DNA of 64,000 nt from assembly GCF_007743815.1 (NCBI RefSeq), contig NZ_CP036265.1:5091823-5155822 (forward strand). Direction: 5' to 3'. Made by a program: the position numbers and the translations under genes. The notes under the pieces are model-generated. The model saw only the letters and a program-made list of their open reading frames with translations. It searched no databases and was not told the DNA's origin. Shown here piece after piece: positions 1 through 7,010 of the stretch (its first letter is position 1; each line of letters starts with the position of its first letter). The stretch comes from Alienimonas californiensis. GTDB taxonomy: Bacteria; Planctomycetota; Planctomycetia; Planctomycetales; Planctomycetaceae.

Positions 1-125
1 TCGAGGCCGCCGGCAAGGAGTTCACCTTGAAGATCTACCCAGAGGGCGGCCACGGCGTCGGCGAGCGGGACGACGCACGCCGACTGCGGGCGGAGTTCTT
101 CCGGCAGACGCTCGGCCGGCGTTGA
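1..125 (+). CDS. C-terminal fragment of an alpha/beta hydrolase (prolyl oligopeptidase-like)
   Basis: Only the last 40 residues are present, read from base 3; the gene begins to the left of the window. The segment YPEGGHGVGERDD followed by a short helix is typical of the extreme C-terminus of alpha/beta-hydrolase peptidases (S9 or dienelactone-hydrolase type), where the His of GGHG is the catalytic histidine. It converges on the SGNH hydrolase at 135. The family call rests on this one motif, so the substrate cannot be given. Confidence 0.55.
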   Translation, partial: EAAGKEFTLKIYPEGGHGVGERDDARRLRAEFFRQTLGRR

Positions 126-134
126 CCCCGCCGT

Positions 135-809
135 TCAACGAGCGGCGGCGGGCTGGGCGGCGTCCTTCAGCGCCGTGCGGACGGCTTGGGCGACGGCCTT
201 CGCCAGAACCTCGGAGCCCTCGTCCGTGAAGTGCACGTTCCGCGGCTTCTGCCACTTGGCGAGGTCCGCCGAGGCGACGGCGTGCAGGTCGTTCACCTGC
301 ACGTCACGGCCCTTCACGACCTCCGCGGCGAGGGCGTTGTACTTCACCGCGTCCCCGCCGATCCGCCCGTGCGAACCCTGCGGCACGGGCGTCGTCGTGG
401 CCCAGATCACCTCGGCCCCGGTCTTCTCCAGGCGATCGAACAGCAGGGTGAGGTTCTTGCGGTACTCCTCCGGCGGGACCTGTTGGGTTCCCTGCTCCAC
501 CGGGACGAGTTTGCCCGCGGCGTCCATGTATTTCAGATCGTGCAGGCCCCAGTTGACGTGGATCACGTCCCACTCCTCCTCGCCCAGCCAATCGTCGAGT
601 TGGACGAGGCCGTGTTTCGTCGCGGCGCCGTTGCCGGGGATGCGGTACACGTTCGCCTCGCCGGCCAGTTCCTTTCGCACCGGGTCGGTGTAGCCGATTG
701 AAATGGAGTCCCCGATCAGCAACACCCGCGGCAGCGCGGGGTCGACGGTGGCGGGCGCGGCGGCCGGCGGGGCGAACGCGGGCAGGAGCAGGGCGAGGAC
801 GGGCAGCAT
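135..809 (-). CDS. Secreted SGNH/GDSL-family hydrolase
   Basis: This 224-residue protein has a hydrophobic N-terminal signal (about residues 1-20), then the SGNH block I motif GDSISIGY, with the nucleophile Ser at about residue 35. A block III-like stretch NWGLHDL and a C-terminal NVHFTDEG that supplies the likely catalytic His follow. The family contains esterases, lipases and carbohydrate deacetylases that act outside the cytoplasm. The classical GxND of block III reads GLHD here, so the oxyanion-hole Asn may be provided differently. The ATG at 809 is chosen because the signal peptide starts there; the open frame continues upstream only as unlikely sequence. It is divergent from the AIM24 gene, with 156 bp between them holding both promoters. 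Substrate unknown. Confidence 0.85.
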   Translation of the reverse strand: MLPVLALLLPAFAPPAAAPATVDPALPRVLLIGDSISIGYTDPVRKELAGEANVYRIPGNGAATKHGLVQLDDWLGEEEWDVIHVNWGLHDLKYMDAAGKLVPVEQGTQQVPPEEYRKNLTLLFDRLEKTGAEVIWATTTPVPQGSHGRIGGDAVKYNALAAEVVKGRDVQVNDLHAVASADLAKWQKPRNVHFTDEGSEVLAKAVAQAVRTALKDAAQPAAAR

Positions 810-965
810 CGGGGAGCCTTCTGGAACGGGGCGAACGCCGTCAGGATAACGCAACAGCCGACGGCGATCCGTCCCGCAGGCGACGACGTCCCCGTCCCGG
901 CGGCGTGAACCGCCGCGTTTTGCGGTGCGTTCCCGTTCCGTCCCCTCCCCCGCAAAGGCCCGCAG

Positions 966-1712
966 ATGTCCGCCGCCCCGTCCGACTCCGCCACCGACCG
1001 CCGCCACAGCCTTGCCGAGTTCGTCGCCGCCACGAATCAGCAGGACCGCGGCGAGGGCTTCTTCGAGATGGAACGCGACCGCCTGCTGGAGGTGAACCTC
1101 GGCGCCGCCGGTACGGAGGTCTGGATCAAGGCCGGGGCGATGGTCGCCTACACCGGCCGCATCGGCTTCGAGCGCGAGGGCATGCTGGAGCACGGCCTCG
1201 GCAAGTTCCTCAAGAAGGCCGTCAGCGGCGAGGGGGCGAAGCTGACGAAGGCCACCGGCCGCGGCCGGCTGTACCTCGCCGACCAGGGCAAGAAGGTCAC
1301 GTTGCTGCATCTCGACGGCGAGAGCCTGTTCGTCAACGGCAACGACATGCTCGCCTTCGAGCCGACGCTCGGCTGGGACATCAACCTGATGCGCTCGCTG
1401 GGCGCGATCGCCGGCGGCGGGCTGTTCAACGTCCGCTTCGCAGGACGCGGCATGCTGGCGATCACGACGCACTACGACCCGCTGACGCTCCGCGTCGAAC
1501 CGGGCGGCCCGCCGGTCTTCACCGACCCGCAGGCCACGATCGCGTGGAGCGGAAACCTCGAACCGAAGTTCAAAACGGACGTGCAGTTCAAAACCCTGCT
1601 CGGCCGCGGCAGCGGCGAGAGCATCCAGATGGAGTTCACCGCCGCCCGCAGCCCCGGTTTCGTCGTCGTCCAACCGTTCGAGGAACGCCCCATGCCCCCC
1701 GGGGCGGCGTGA
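966..1712 (+). CDS. AIM24-family (DUF124) protein
   Basis: The 248-residue product resembles the AIM24/DUF124 family: a glycine-rich all-beta fold related to TRAP-like beta barrels, with the typical patterns [19 protein letters not shown] and [11 protein letters not shown]. Family members are soluble and of unknown biochemical function; the yeast member is mitochondrial. No signal peptide or membrane segment is visible. The first 40 residues are an extra N-terminal region rich in charged residues. The gene stands alone between the divergent SGNH hydrolase and a convergent glycosyltransferase. The ATG at 966 is the first plausible start. Confidence 0.85.
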   Translation: MSAAPSDSATDRRHSLAEFVAATNQQDRGEGFFEMERDRLLEVNLGAAGTEVWIKAGAMVAYTGRIGFEREGMLEHGLGKFLKKAVSGEGAKLTKATGRGRLYLADQGKKVTLLHLDGESLFVNGNDMLAFEPTLGWDINLMRSLGAIAGGGLFNVRFAGRGMLAITTHYDPLTLRVEPGGPPVFTDPQATIAWSGNLEPKFKTDVQFKTLLGRGSGESIQMEFTAARSPGFVVVQPFEERPMPPGAA

Positions 1713-1730
1713 GCCGGATCGTCCGACGGC

Positions 1731-2483
1731 TCAGCGCACGTCCGGGTAGAACCGGCCGAGCCAGTCCGCCGGGGCGCCGTAGGCCCAGCCCCAGGCGATC
1801 GCGAGGTAGGTGACGTTCGCCCGCACCACGCCCCATTCGCGCACGCGGCGGTCGCTGGTCTGGACCGGCGCCGGCAGCTCGCGGATCCGGCCGCGATCCG
1901 GCGGCAGACCGCGGTTCATCCGCAGACAGAGGTCGGCGTCCTCCATCACCGGCAGGGACTCGTCGAACCCGCCGACGGCGGCAAAGTCGCTCGCCCGGCA
2001 GGCCATTGCCTGATCGCCGAACAGCAGTCGCAGGCCCGAGAAGGCGTAGCGGTGCGGCCGGTAGATCAGCGGGGCGTAGTGCGTCTTGAGGCGGTGATGC
2101 AGCGAGGTGAGCCGACTCGGCCCGTGCGGTCCCGTCAGCGTCGTGCGGCCGCCGACGAGCGCCGTGCCCGGCTCCGCCAGCGCCGCGGCGATTGTGGCGA
2201 GGTAATCCGGCGGCAGCACGGTGTCCGCGTGCAGGAAGCAGAGCAGTTCCCCCGTCGCCGCGGCGGCCCCGGCGTTCATCTGCCGCGCCCGACCGGCCGG
2301 CGACCGCACCACCCTCGCGCCGGCCGCCTCCGCGATCGAAACGGTACCGTCCCCGCTCCCCCCGTCGGCGACGATCACCTCCCCCGGCGGCGGATCGAGC
2401 GCGCCGAGATGAGCCAGCGTCTCGGGCAGCGCGGCCGCTTCGTTCAGCGTCGGGATGACGACCGATACGTGACCGTCACTCAC
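1731..2483 (-). CDS. Family 2 glycosyltransferase (TIGR04283-like)
   Basis: This 250-residue GT-A glycosyltransferase begins SVVIPTLNEAAALPETL, carries the nucleotide-binding DGGSGDGT and a metal-site motif HADTVLP, and ends with a segment predicted to be hydrophobic (AIAWGWAYG). The order and the GRARQMNAGA motif fit the TIGR04283 group of GT2 enzymes; the acceptor is unknown. The start is GTG at 2483, because the upstream aldolase gene ends in TGA overlapping it as GTGA, implying translational coupling. The same frame stays open much further upstream, but only as antisense shadow. The coupling to a DapA/NanA-type aldolase hints at sugar or cell-surface work, which is inference. Confidence 0.85.
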   Translation of the reverse strand: MSDGHVSVVIPTLNEAAALPETLAHLGALDPPPGEVIVADGGSGDGTVSIAEAAGARVVRSPAGRARQMNAGAAAATGELLCFLHADTVLPPDYLATIAAALAEPGTALVGGRTTLTGPHGPSRLTSLHHRLKTHYAPLIYRPHRYAFSGLRLLFGDQAMACRASDFAAVGGFDESLPVMEDADLCLRMNRGLPPDRGRIRELPAPVQTSDRRVREWGVVRANVTYLAIAWGWAYGAPADWLGRFYPDVR

Positions 2484-3385
2484 GCGTCCATACCCGCCGC
2501 GACCAAAGCCCCCTTCAGCGTCCGCCGGTGGTCGCCCTGCTTGCCGAGGGCGGCGGTCGGCTGGGGGAGCCGCGGTTCGCCGGGCGGGAGCGCCCCGCGG
2601 GCCTCGGCGGCCAGACGAAAACCGTCGGGGAACTCGCCGACGCCGATCTGGGCGTCGAACAGCGTCGTCAGCCGCCACTGGGCCGCCCGGGCGCCCTCCA
2701 GATCGCCGGCGACGACGCGGTCGTAGACCTCCACGACCAACTCCGGGGCGGCGTTCGCCGTAGCATTCGTACCGCCGTGGGCGCCGGCGGCGAGCATCGG
2801 CAGCAGGGCCGCGTCCCAGCCGGTCAGGATCGCGAAGTCCGGCCGCTCCGGCAGGATCTGCGAGCACAGCCGCACCATCGCGGAAACGTCCCCGCTGCTG
2901 TCCTTCACCCCGACGACATTCGGGCATTCCTTGGCCAACCGGGCCGTCAGCTCGACCGGGATCGTCACGGCGAACGAGGGGATGTTGTAAACCAACACCC
3001 CCACCGGACTCTCCGCGGCGAGCCGTCGAAAATGCTCTTCGATCGCTTCCGGCGAGGGCCGAAAATAGATCGGCGCCGTCACCGCGACGGCCGCGGCCCC
3101 GCACTCGGCGGCGTGTTCGCACTCGGCGAGCGTCTCCTTCAGGTTCGCCCCGCCCACGCCGGTCAGCACCGGCACGCGGCCGGCGGCGGCCTCGCAGGTG
3201 GCGCGGGTCACGAGGCGACGTTCCTCGGCGGTCAGCCGCAGGCCCTCCCCCGTGCTGCCGTTGGCGTACAGGCCGTGCACGCCCTTCCCGATCAGCCAGT
3301 TGGCGTGCGAGCGCAGGGCCGCTTCGTCCACGCCGCCGTCGGCGGACCGGGGGGTGAGCGTGGGAACGAGGATGCCGCGGAACAC
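2480..3385 (-). CDS. DapA/NanA-type class I aldolase (dihydrodipicolinate synthase family)
   Basis: A 301-residue TIM-barrel aldolase of the DHDPS/N-acetylneuraminate lyase superfamily. It has the pyruvate-binding GSTGEG (residues 43-48), the proton-relay Tyr in VYNIP (about 133) and the Schiff-base Lys in VVGVKDSSGD (161). Family members condense or cleave pyruvate with an aldehyde. Whether this one is DapA, a sialic-acid lyase or a sugar-acid aldolase cannot be told from sequence alone. The start codon is GTG at 3385. It sits 81 bp after the NhaC-like gene and its TGA overlaps the GTG of the glycosyltransferase, so those two are probably co-translated. Confidence 0.88.
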   Translation of the reverse strand: MFRGILVPTLTPRSADGGVDEAALRSHANWLIGKGVHGLYANGSTGEGLRLTAEERRLVTRATCEAAAGRVPVLTGVGGANLKETLAECEHAAECGAAAVAVTAPIYFRPSPEAIEEHFRRLAAESPVGVLVYNIPSFAVTIPVELTARLAKECPNVVGVKDSSGDVSAMVRLCSQILPERPDFAILTGWDAALLPMLAAGAHGGTNATANAAPELVVEVYDRVVAGDLEGARAAQWRLTTLFDAQIGVGEFPDGFRLAAEARGALPPGEPRLPQPTAALGKQGDHRRTLKGALVAAGMDA

Positions 3386-3466
3386 CGGGGCTCAGTCCGA
3401 ATGAGGAACGACGATTGGCGAGGTCAGAGCCTAACGGGACCGCGCCCGTTCGACATTCGTCGTAGG

Positions 3467-5254
3467 TCAGGCGTCGTTCGTCAGACCCGCGGTCACCGGC
3501 CGCCCGACGAGGCGGACCACGGCGACGCAGACCGCCAATCCGATCGGCAGGCAGATCCATGCCGGCACGCCGAAGCCGACGGGGACGTAGCCGCAGGCCA
3601 GTGCGATCAGCCCGACCGTCGCCGCGTAGGGCATTTGCGTGGAGACGTGGTCGAGGTGATCGCAGCCGCTGGCGGCGCTGCTGAGCACCGTGGTGTCGCT
3701 GATCGGGGAGCAGTGGTCCCCGAAGATCGCCCCGGCCAGCACCGCCCCGATCGTGCCCAGCATCGCCGGTTCGGCGGCGATCGCCGCGATCCCTACCCCG
3801 GGCGAACCGATCAGGCCGGCGCCGAGTTCGATCAGGAGGGGAATCACGATCGCCATCGTCGTCCAGCTCGACCCGATGCTGAATGCGATCGCCGCCGCCA
3901 GCACGAAGCCCAGCGCCGGCAGCCAGTGGGCGGACAGGTACGGCTCCGCCACGCCGGCCAGATACGGCCCCGTCCCCAGCACGGTGCACGCCTGCCCGAC
4001 GGACCAGGCGAGGATCAGGATCACCGCGACCGGGAACATCCCCTGGGCCCCGGCGACCCACGACTCGGCCGTCCCGCCGATCTTCAGGGCCCCGGTCGCC
4101 GCGGCCGTCAGGCAGGCGGTCAGGGAGGCCGCCAGCGAGGCGATCAGCAGGGCGGTGAAACTGTCGGCCTTCTCGACCACCAAGCGGACGGAGCTGTCCT
4201 CCCCGCTCGGCCACCAACCGGCCTCGCCGGTGGCCTCCAGTCCCGTCGCCCACATCACCGCGGCCAGCAGGAACACCAGCACGGCGATCGGTGCGAGGGC
4301 GTTGATCAGCTTCGGCTGGGCGTCCTCGACGGCGACCTCGTCGGCGGAAGCCGGGGAGGAACCGGGGCGGGTCAGTTGCCCGGTCGTCGCGGCCCGGACT
4401 TCAGCCCGTCGCATCGGACCGAAGTCCCGCCCGGTCCAGGCGACCGCGAACACGAACGCCAGCAGGTAGATCGGGTAGAAGCGATACGGGATCGTTTCGA
4501 GGAAGTAGGCGTACGTCGCCTGCTCCCCCCCCAGCGCCTCGAAGCCCTCGCTGATCGCCTGAATCTCCACGCCGACCCAGGTGGAGACCGCCGCCAGCCC
4601 GGCGACCGGGGCGGCAGTGCTGTCGATCAGGAAGGCCAGCTTTTCGCGACTGATTCGCAGCCGGTCCGTCAGCGGCTTCAACGTGCCGCCGAGCAGCAGC
4701 ATGTTGGCGTAGTCGTCGAAGAAGACCAGGAACCCCAGCCCCCAGCCCGTCAGCTGCCCGCGTTCGCGGGTGCGCGCCCGTCCGCCGACCCAGTTGACCA
4801 GCGCGGTGGTCCCGCCGCTGCGGGTCATCACCCCGACCATCGCCCCCAGGAAGAAGGTGAACAGCAGCGTGACGACGTGGTAGTCGTCCACGGCCGCCGG
4901 CTGAATCAAGTCCGTGCACATCGCGCGAAACGCCGACAGCGGCTCCCCGCCGGTGAGCACCAGCCCCGCCCCGTACACGCCCGCCAGCAGGGCGAACAGC
5001 ACCTGACGAAACACGATCGCCAGCCCGATCGCCACCAGCGGCGGGACCAGCGACCAGGCGCCGTACTTCTCCGCGGCGGGAGTTTCCTCGGGCTCTGCCT
5101 CGGCGACCGGTTCCTCGCCGTCGAGTTCCTCGGCGGGGGCAGCGACGTCTGCGGGGACCGTCGCCGACGCCTCCGGCTCCTGAGCGGCCAGCGGTCCGGC
5201 GTACGTCGTCCCGGCGAGGGCGACGAGCAGTAACGCGACGGTGCGCAACGTCAT
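3467..5254 (-). CDS. NhaC-family Na+/H+ antiporter with N-terminal signal-like segment
   Basis: This 595-residue polytopic membrane protein has about 10-12 hydrophobic segments and the NhaC-family features FFDDYANMLLLGG, STAAPVAGLAAVSTW, IGSSWTTM and FGDHCSPISDTTV. NhaC-type carriers exchange Na+ (or organic ions such as malate/lactate) for protons in the inner membrane. Before the transporter core there is a cleavable-looking signal (about residues 1-25) and an acidic Ala/Glu/Pro-rich stretch (to about residue 60), an unusual periplasmic N-terminus for this family. The start ATG at 5254 overlaps the TGA of the histidine kinase as ATGA, so the transporter is translationally coupled to a signalling gene. 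The ion specificity is not determined by the sequence. Confidence 0.88.
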   Translation of the reverse strand: MTLRTVALLLVALAGTTYAGPLAAQEPEASATVPADVAAPAEELDGEEPVAEAEPEETPAAEKYGAWSLVPPLVAIGLAIVFRQVLFALLAGVYGAGLVLTGGEPLSAFRAMCTDLIQPAAVDDYHVVTLLFTFFLGAMVGVMTRSGGTTALVNWVGGRARTRERGQLTGWGLGFLVFFDDYANMLLLGGTLKPLTDRLRISREKLAFLIDSTAAPVAGLAAVSTWVGVEIQAISEGFEALGGEQATYAYFLETIPYRFYPIYLLAFVFAVAWTGRDFGPMRRAEVRAATTGQLTRPGSSPASADEVAVEDAQPKLINALAPIAVLVFLLAAVMWATGLEATGEAGWWPSGEDSSVRLVVEKADSFTALLIASLAASLTACLTAAATGALKIGGTAESWVAGAQGMFPVAVILILAWSVGQACTVLGTGPYLAGVAEPYLSAHWLPALGFVLAAAIAFSIGSSWTTMAIVIPLLIELGAGLIGSPGVGIAAIAAEPAMLGTIGAVLAGAIFGDHCSPISDTTVLSSAASGCDHLDHVSTQMPYAATVGLIALACGYVPVGFGVPAWICLPIGLAVCVAVVRLVGRPVTAGLTNDA

Positions 5255-5967
5255 GCGGATGCAGGCGTGGGGCCGACGGCGTCCGCGGGGAGTGCGGGCA
5301 GGCTCACGCGGAAGACCGTCCGGCCGGAAATGGAGCGCAGGTCGAGCGTGCCGCCGTGCACCGTGACGATGCGCCAGCACTTCGGCAACCCGAAGCCCAA
5401 CCCCCGCCCCGCCTGCCGGCCGGAGAAGAAGGGGTCGAAGGCGTGCGTGCGCTCCTGCTCCGTGAAGCCGGCGCCGTCGTCGCTCACCCACAATAGTGCT
5501 CTGCCGCCTCTCAAGCGCCCGCGCAGCCGCAAGCGGTGGGCTCCGGCTTCGACGGCGTTCCGGGCCAGGCTCGCGACGACGACGGCGAGCTGTTCCGGGT
5601 CAGCATTCAGAGGGACCGGGGCGCAATCCGTCTCCAGCGTGCACCCGTAGTCAGCGGCGCGCTCCCGCAGGCCGGGCAGCGCCTCTTCGACGACCTCGCC
5701 CAGCCAGACCGGCTCCGGCCGCGGCTCCGGCGGGTCGGCGAACAGCAGGGCGTCCGCGATCATGTCGCGGATGCGGAGGGCCTGCTCCGAGATCACCCGC
5801 AGTTCCCGGGCCAACGCCGGGTCCTGGCAGTTCCGCAGCAACAGGGAACAGCGCCCGTGGATCGCGGCGGCGGGGTTGTTGATCTCGTGCCCGGCGCCGG
5901 CGCAGAACTCCGCCATCGCGGCGAGTTTGGCGTCGCGAAGGCGGTTCGCAAAATCGTCAGGCGTCAT
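5251..5967 (-). CDS. Soluble sensor histidine kinase without a sensor domain
   Basis: A 238-residue histidine kinase that begins almost directly with the dimerisation helix. The phospho-acceptor is His27 in GAGHEINNP, followed by the N box (LARNAVEAG, Asn about 137), the G1 box DDGAGF (163-168), the F-like HAFDPFFSG and the G2 box GRGLGFGL (187-194). There is no membrane segment, HAMP, PAS or GAF domain, so the signal must come from a partner protein or the cytoplasm. The next gene upstream encodes a response regulator and the next gene downstream, overlapping by ATGA, an NhaC-type antiporter. The obvious inference is a kinase-regulator pair linked to ion homeostasis. ATG start at 5967. Confidence 0.9.
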   Translation of the reverse strand: MTPDDFANRLRDAKLAAMAEFCAGAGHEINNPAAAIHGRCSLLLRNCQDPALARELRVISEQALRIRDMIADALLFADPPEPRPEPVWLGEVVEEALPGLRERAADYGCTLETDCAPVPLNADPEQLAVVVASLARNAVEAGAHRLRLRGRLRGGRALLWVSDDGAGFTEQERTHAFDPFFSGRQAGRGLGFGLPKCWRIVTVHGGTLDLRSISGRTVFRVSLPALPADAVGPTPASA

Positions 5968-5968
5968 C

Positions 5969-6032
5969 TGTGAGCCCGAAGCGCAAGCGAGGGGAGCGAC
6001 GCCGAGACCCTCGCTCGCGCTTCGGGCTCACA
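5969..6032. repeat. Imperfect 25-bp inverted repeat between kinase and regulator genes
   Basis: The arms 5969-5993 and 6008-6032 match at 24 of 25 positions when one is reverse-complemented, around a 14-nt spacer. They begin TGTGAGCCCGAAGCGC. The element lies one base after the kinase start codon region and 20 bp from the regulator stop, so it sits inside the operon. Its GC-rich hairpin could limit read-through from the regulator to the kinase. It looks like a dispersed intergenic repeat; no second copy was found in this window. Confidence 0.8.
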
Positions 6033-6052
6033 CGAACCTGGACGAACGGGCG

Positions 6053-6820
6053 TCAGGCCGACGGGGCTTCCATATCGAGCAGGCTGCAGACGCGTTCGAG
6101 CAGCGTTTCCACGTCGAACGGCTTGTGGAGGAAGTCGTCGGCGCCGCTGGCCTTCAGGTCGGCGACCTTTTCGCGCTCGACCATCCCCGAGATGCAGATG
6201 ATCCGGGTGGAGTCGAGGTTGGAGTCGCTGCGGACCCGCTGGCAGACCTCCTGCCCGTTGATGTCCGGGAGCATGATGTCCAGGATCATCACGTCCGGCT
6301 TGTACTCCTTGACGGTGATGCCGGCGTCGAAGCCGTTATTGACGGCCCGCACGTCGAAGCGGCCGTCCGCTTCGAGCACGTCGCGGATCAGTTCGACCAG
6401 CGATTCGTCGTCGTCCACCACCAGGGCCTTCCGCTTCCCGCTTTCCAGCGAGTCGGTCGGAATGCCGTTTTCCTTCATGAACTTGTACAGGACCTCCCTA
6501 GGGATCCTGCGGAAGCGGCTGCCGGGGACGCGGAAGCCCTTGAGCTGCCCGCTGTCGAAGCAGCGAATGATGGTCTGCTGGGAGACCTTGCAGATTTTGG
6601 CGGCTTCGCCGGTGGTGAAGACGGTCTTCATCGACAGATCAGTCCGTGATCGGGATTTACGGCCGGACTTCTTCCCCCCCTTCTTCCGGGAAGAGGGCCT
6701 CTTATCAGAGGGGTCGGGGGAGGCGCCGTCGCCGGGAGACTGGTTCGCTCCGCCGCCGCCCGTATCGGGAGCGTCGTCGGGCACGTTCGAGTCGCGTGGG
6801 GGATCGGGAGCGTCGGGCAT
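6053..6820 (-). CDS. Response regulator: excisionase/MerR-type HTH fused to a receiver domain
   Basis: The 255-residue protein has a disordered Pro/Asp/Lys-rich N-terminus (1-60), an excisionase-type winged HTH (about 64-118; TTGEAAKICKVSQQTI, then the wing FRVPGSRFRRI) and a C-terminal CheY-like receiver (about 130-250). The receiver keeps the acidic pair Asp136/Asp137, the phospho-acceptor Asp181 in MILDIMLPD, Ser211 and Lys233. Having the DNA-binding domain before the receiver reverses the usual order. A second in-frame ATG at 6631 (residue 64) starts exactly at the HTH and may be the true or an additional start. The next gene is a cytosolic histidine kinase, its likely partner. A TTGACC box (6912-6917) with a weak -10 at about 6890 lies upstream. 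Confidence 0.88.
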   Translation of the reverse strand: MPDAPDPPRDSNVPDDAPDTGGGGANQSPGDGASPDPSDKRPSSRKKGGKKSGRKSRSRTDLSMKTVFTTGEAAKICKVSQQTIIRCFDSGQLKGFRVPGSRFRRIPREVLYKFMKENGIPTDSLESGKRKALVVDDDESLVELIRDVLEADGRFDVRAVNNGFDAGITVKEYKPDVMILDIMLPDINGQEVCQRVRSDSNLDSTRIICISGMVEREKVADLKASGADDFLHKPFDVETLLERVCSLLDMEAPSA

Positions 6821-7010
6821 GCCGGGCGGGGCCGGGACCCGGGGGGCCCTGTCGTTTGGGGGTGACAGGCCCCGGAGCCGCTTTGGGGGGTTTAGGAAGG
6901 GAAGATCACGCCGGTCAAGGCGACTCCGCCCGATTTGACTGATGCCGCGATCATACGTCGCCCCCCCGGATCGTCAACAACCCGCAAAACCCCCGCAATC
7001 AACATATCCC

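Noticed and set aside
2528-5233. 901-codon plus-strand frame over the aldolase and antiporter genes
   Set aside because: Antisense shadow: Arg/Gln/Asp/His-rich without domains, opposite three well-supported genes.
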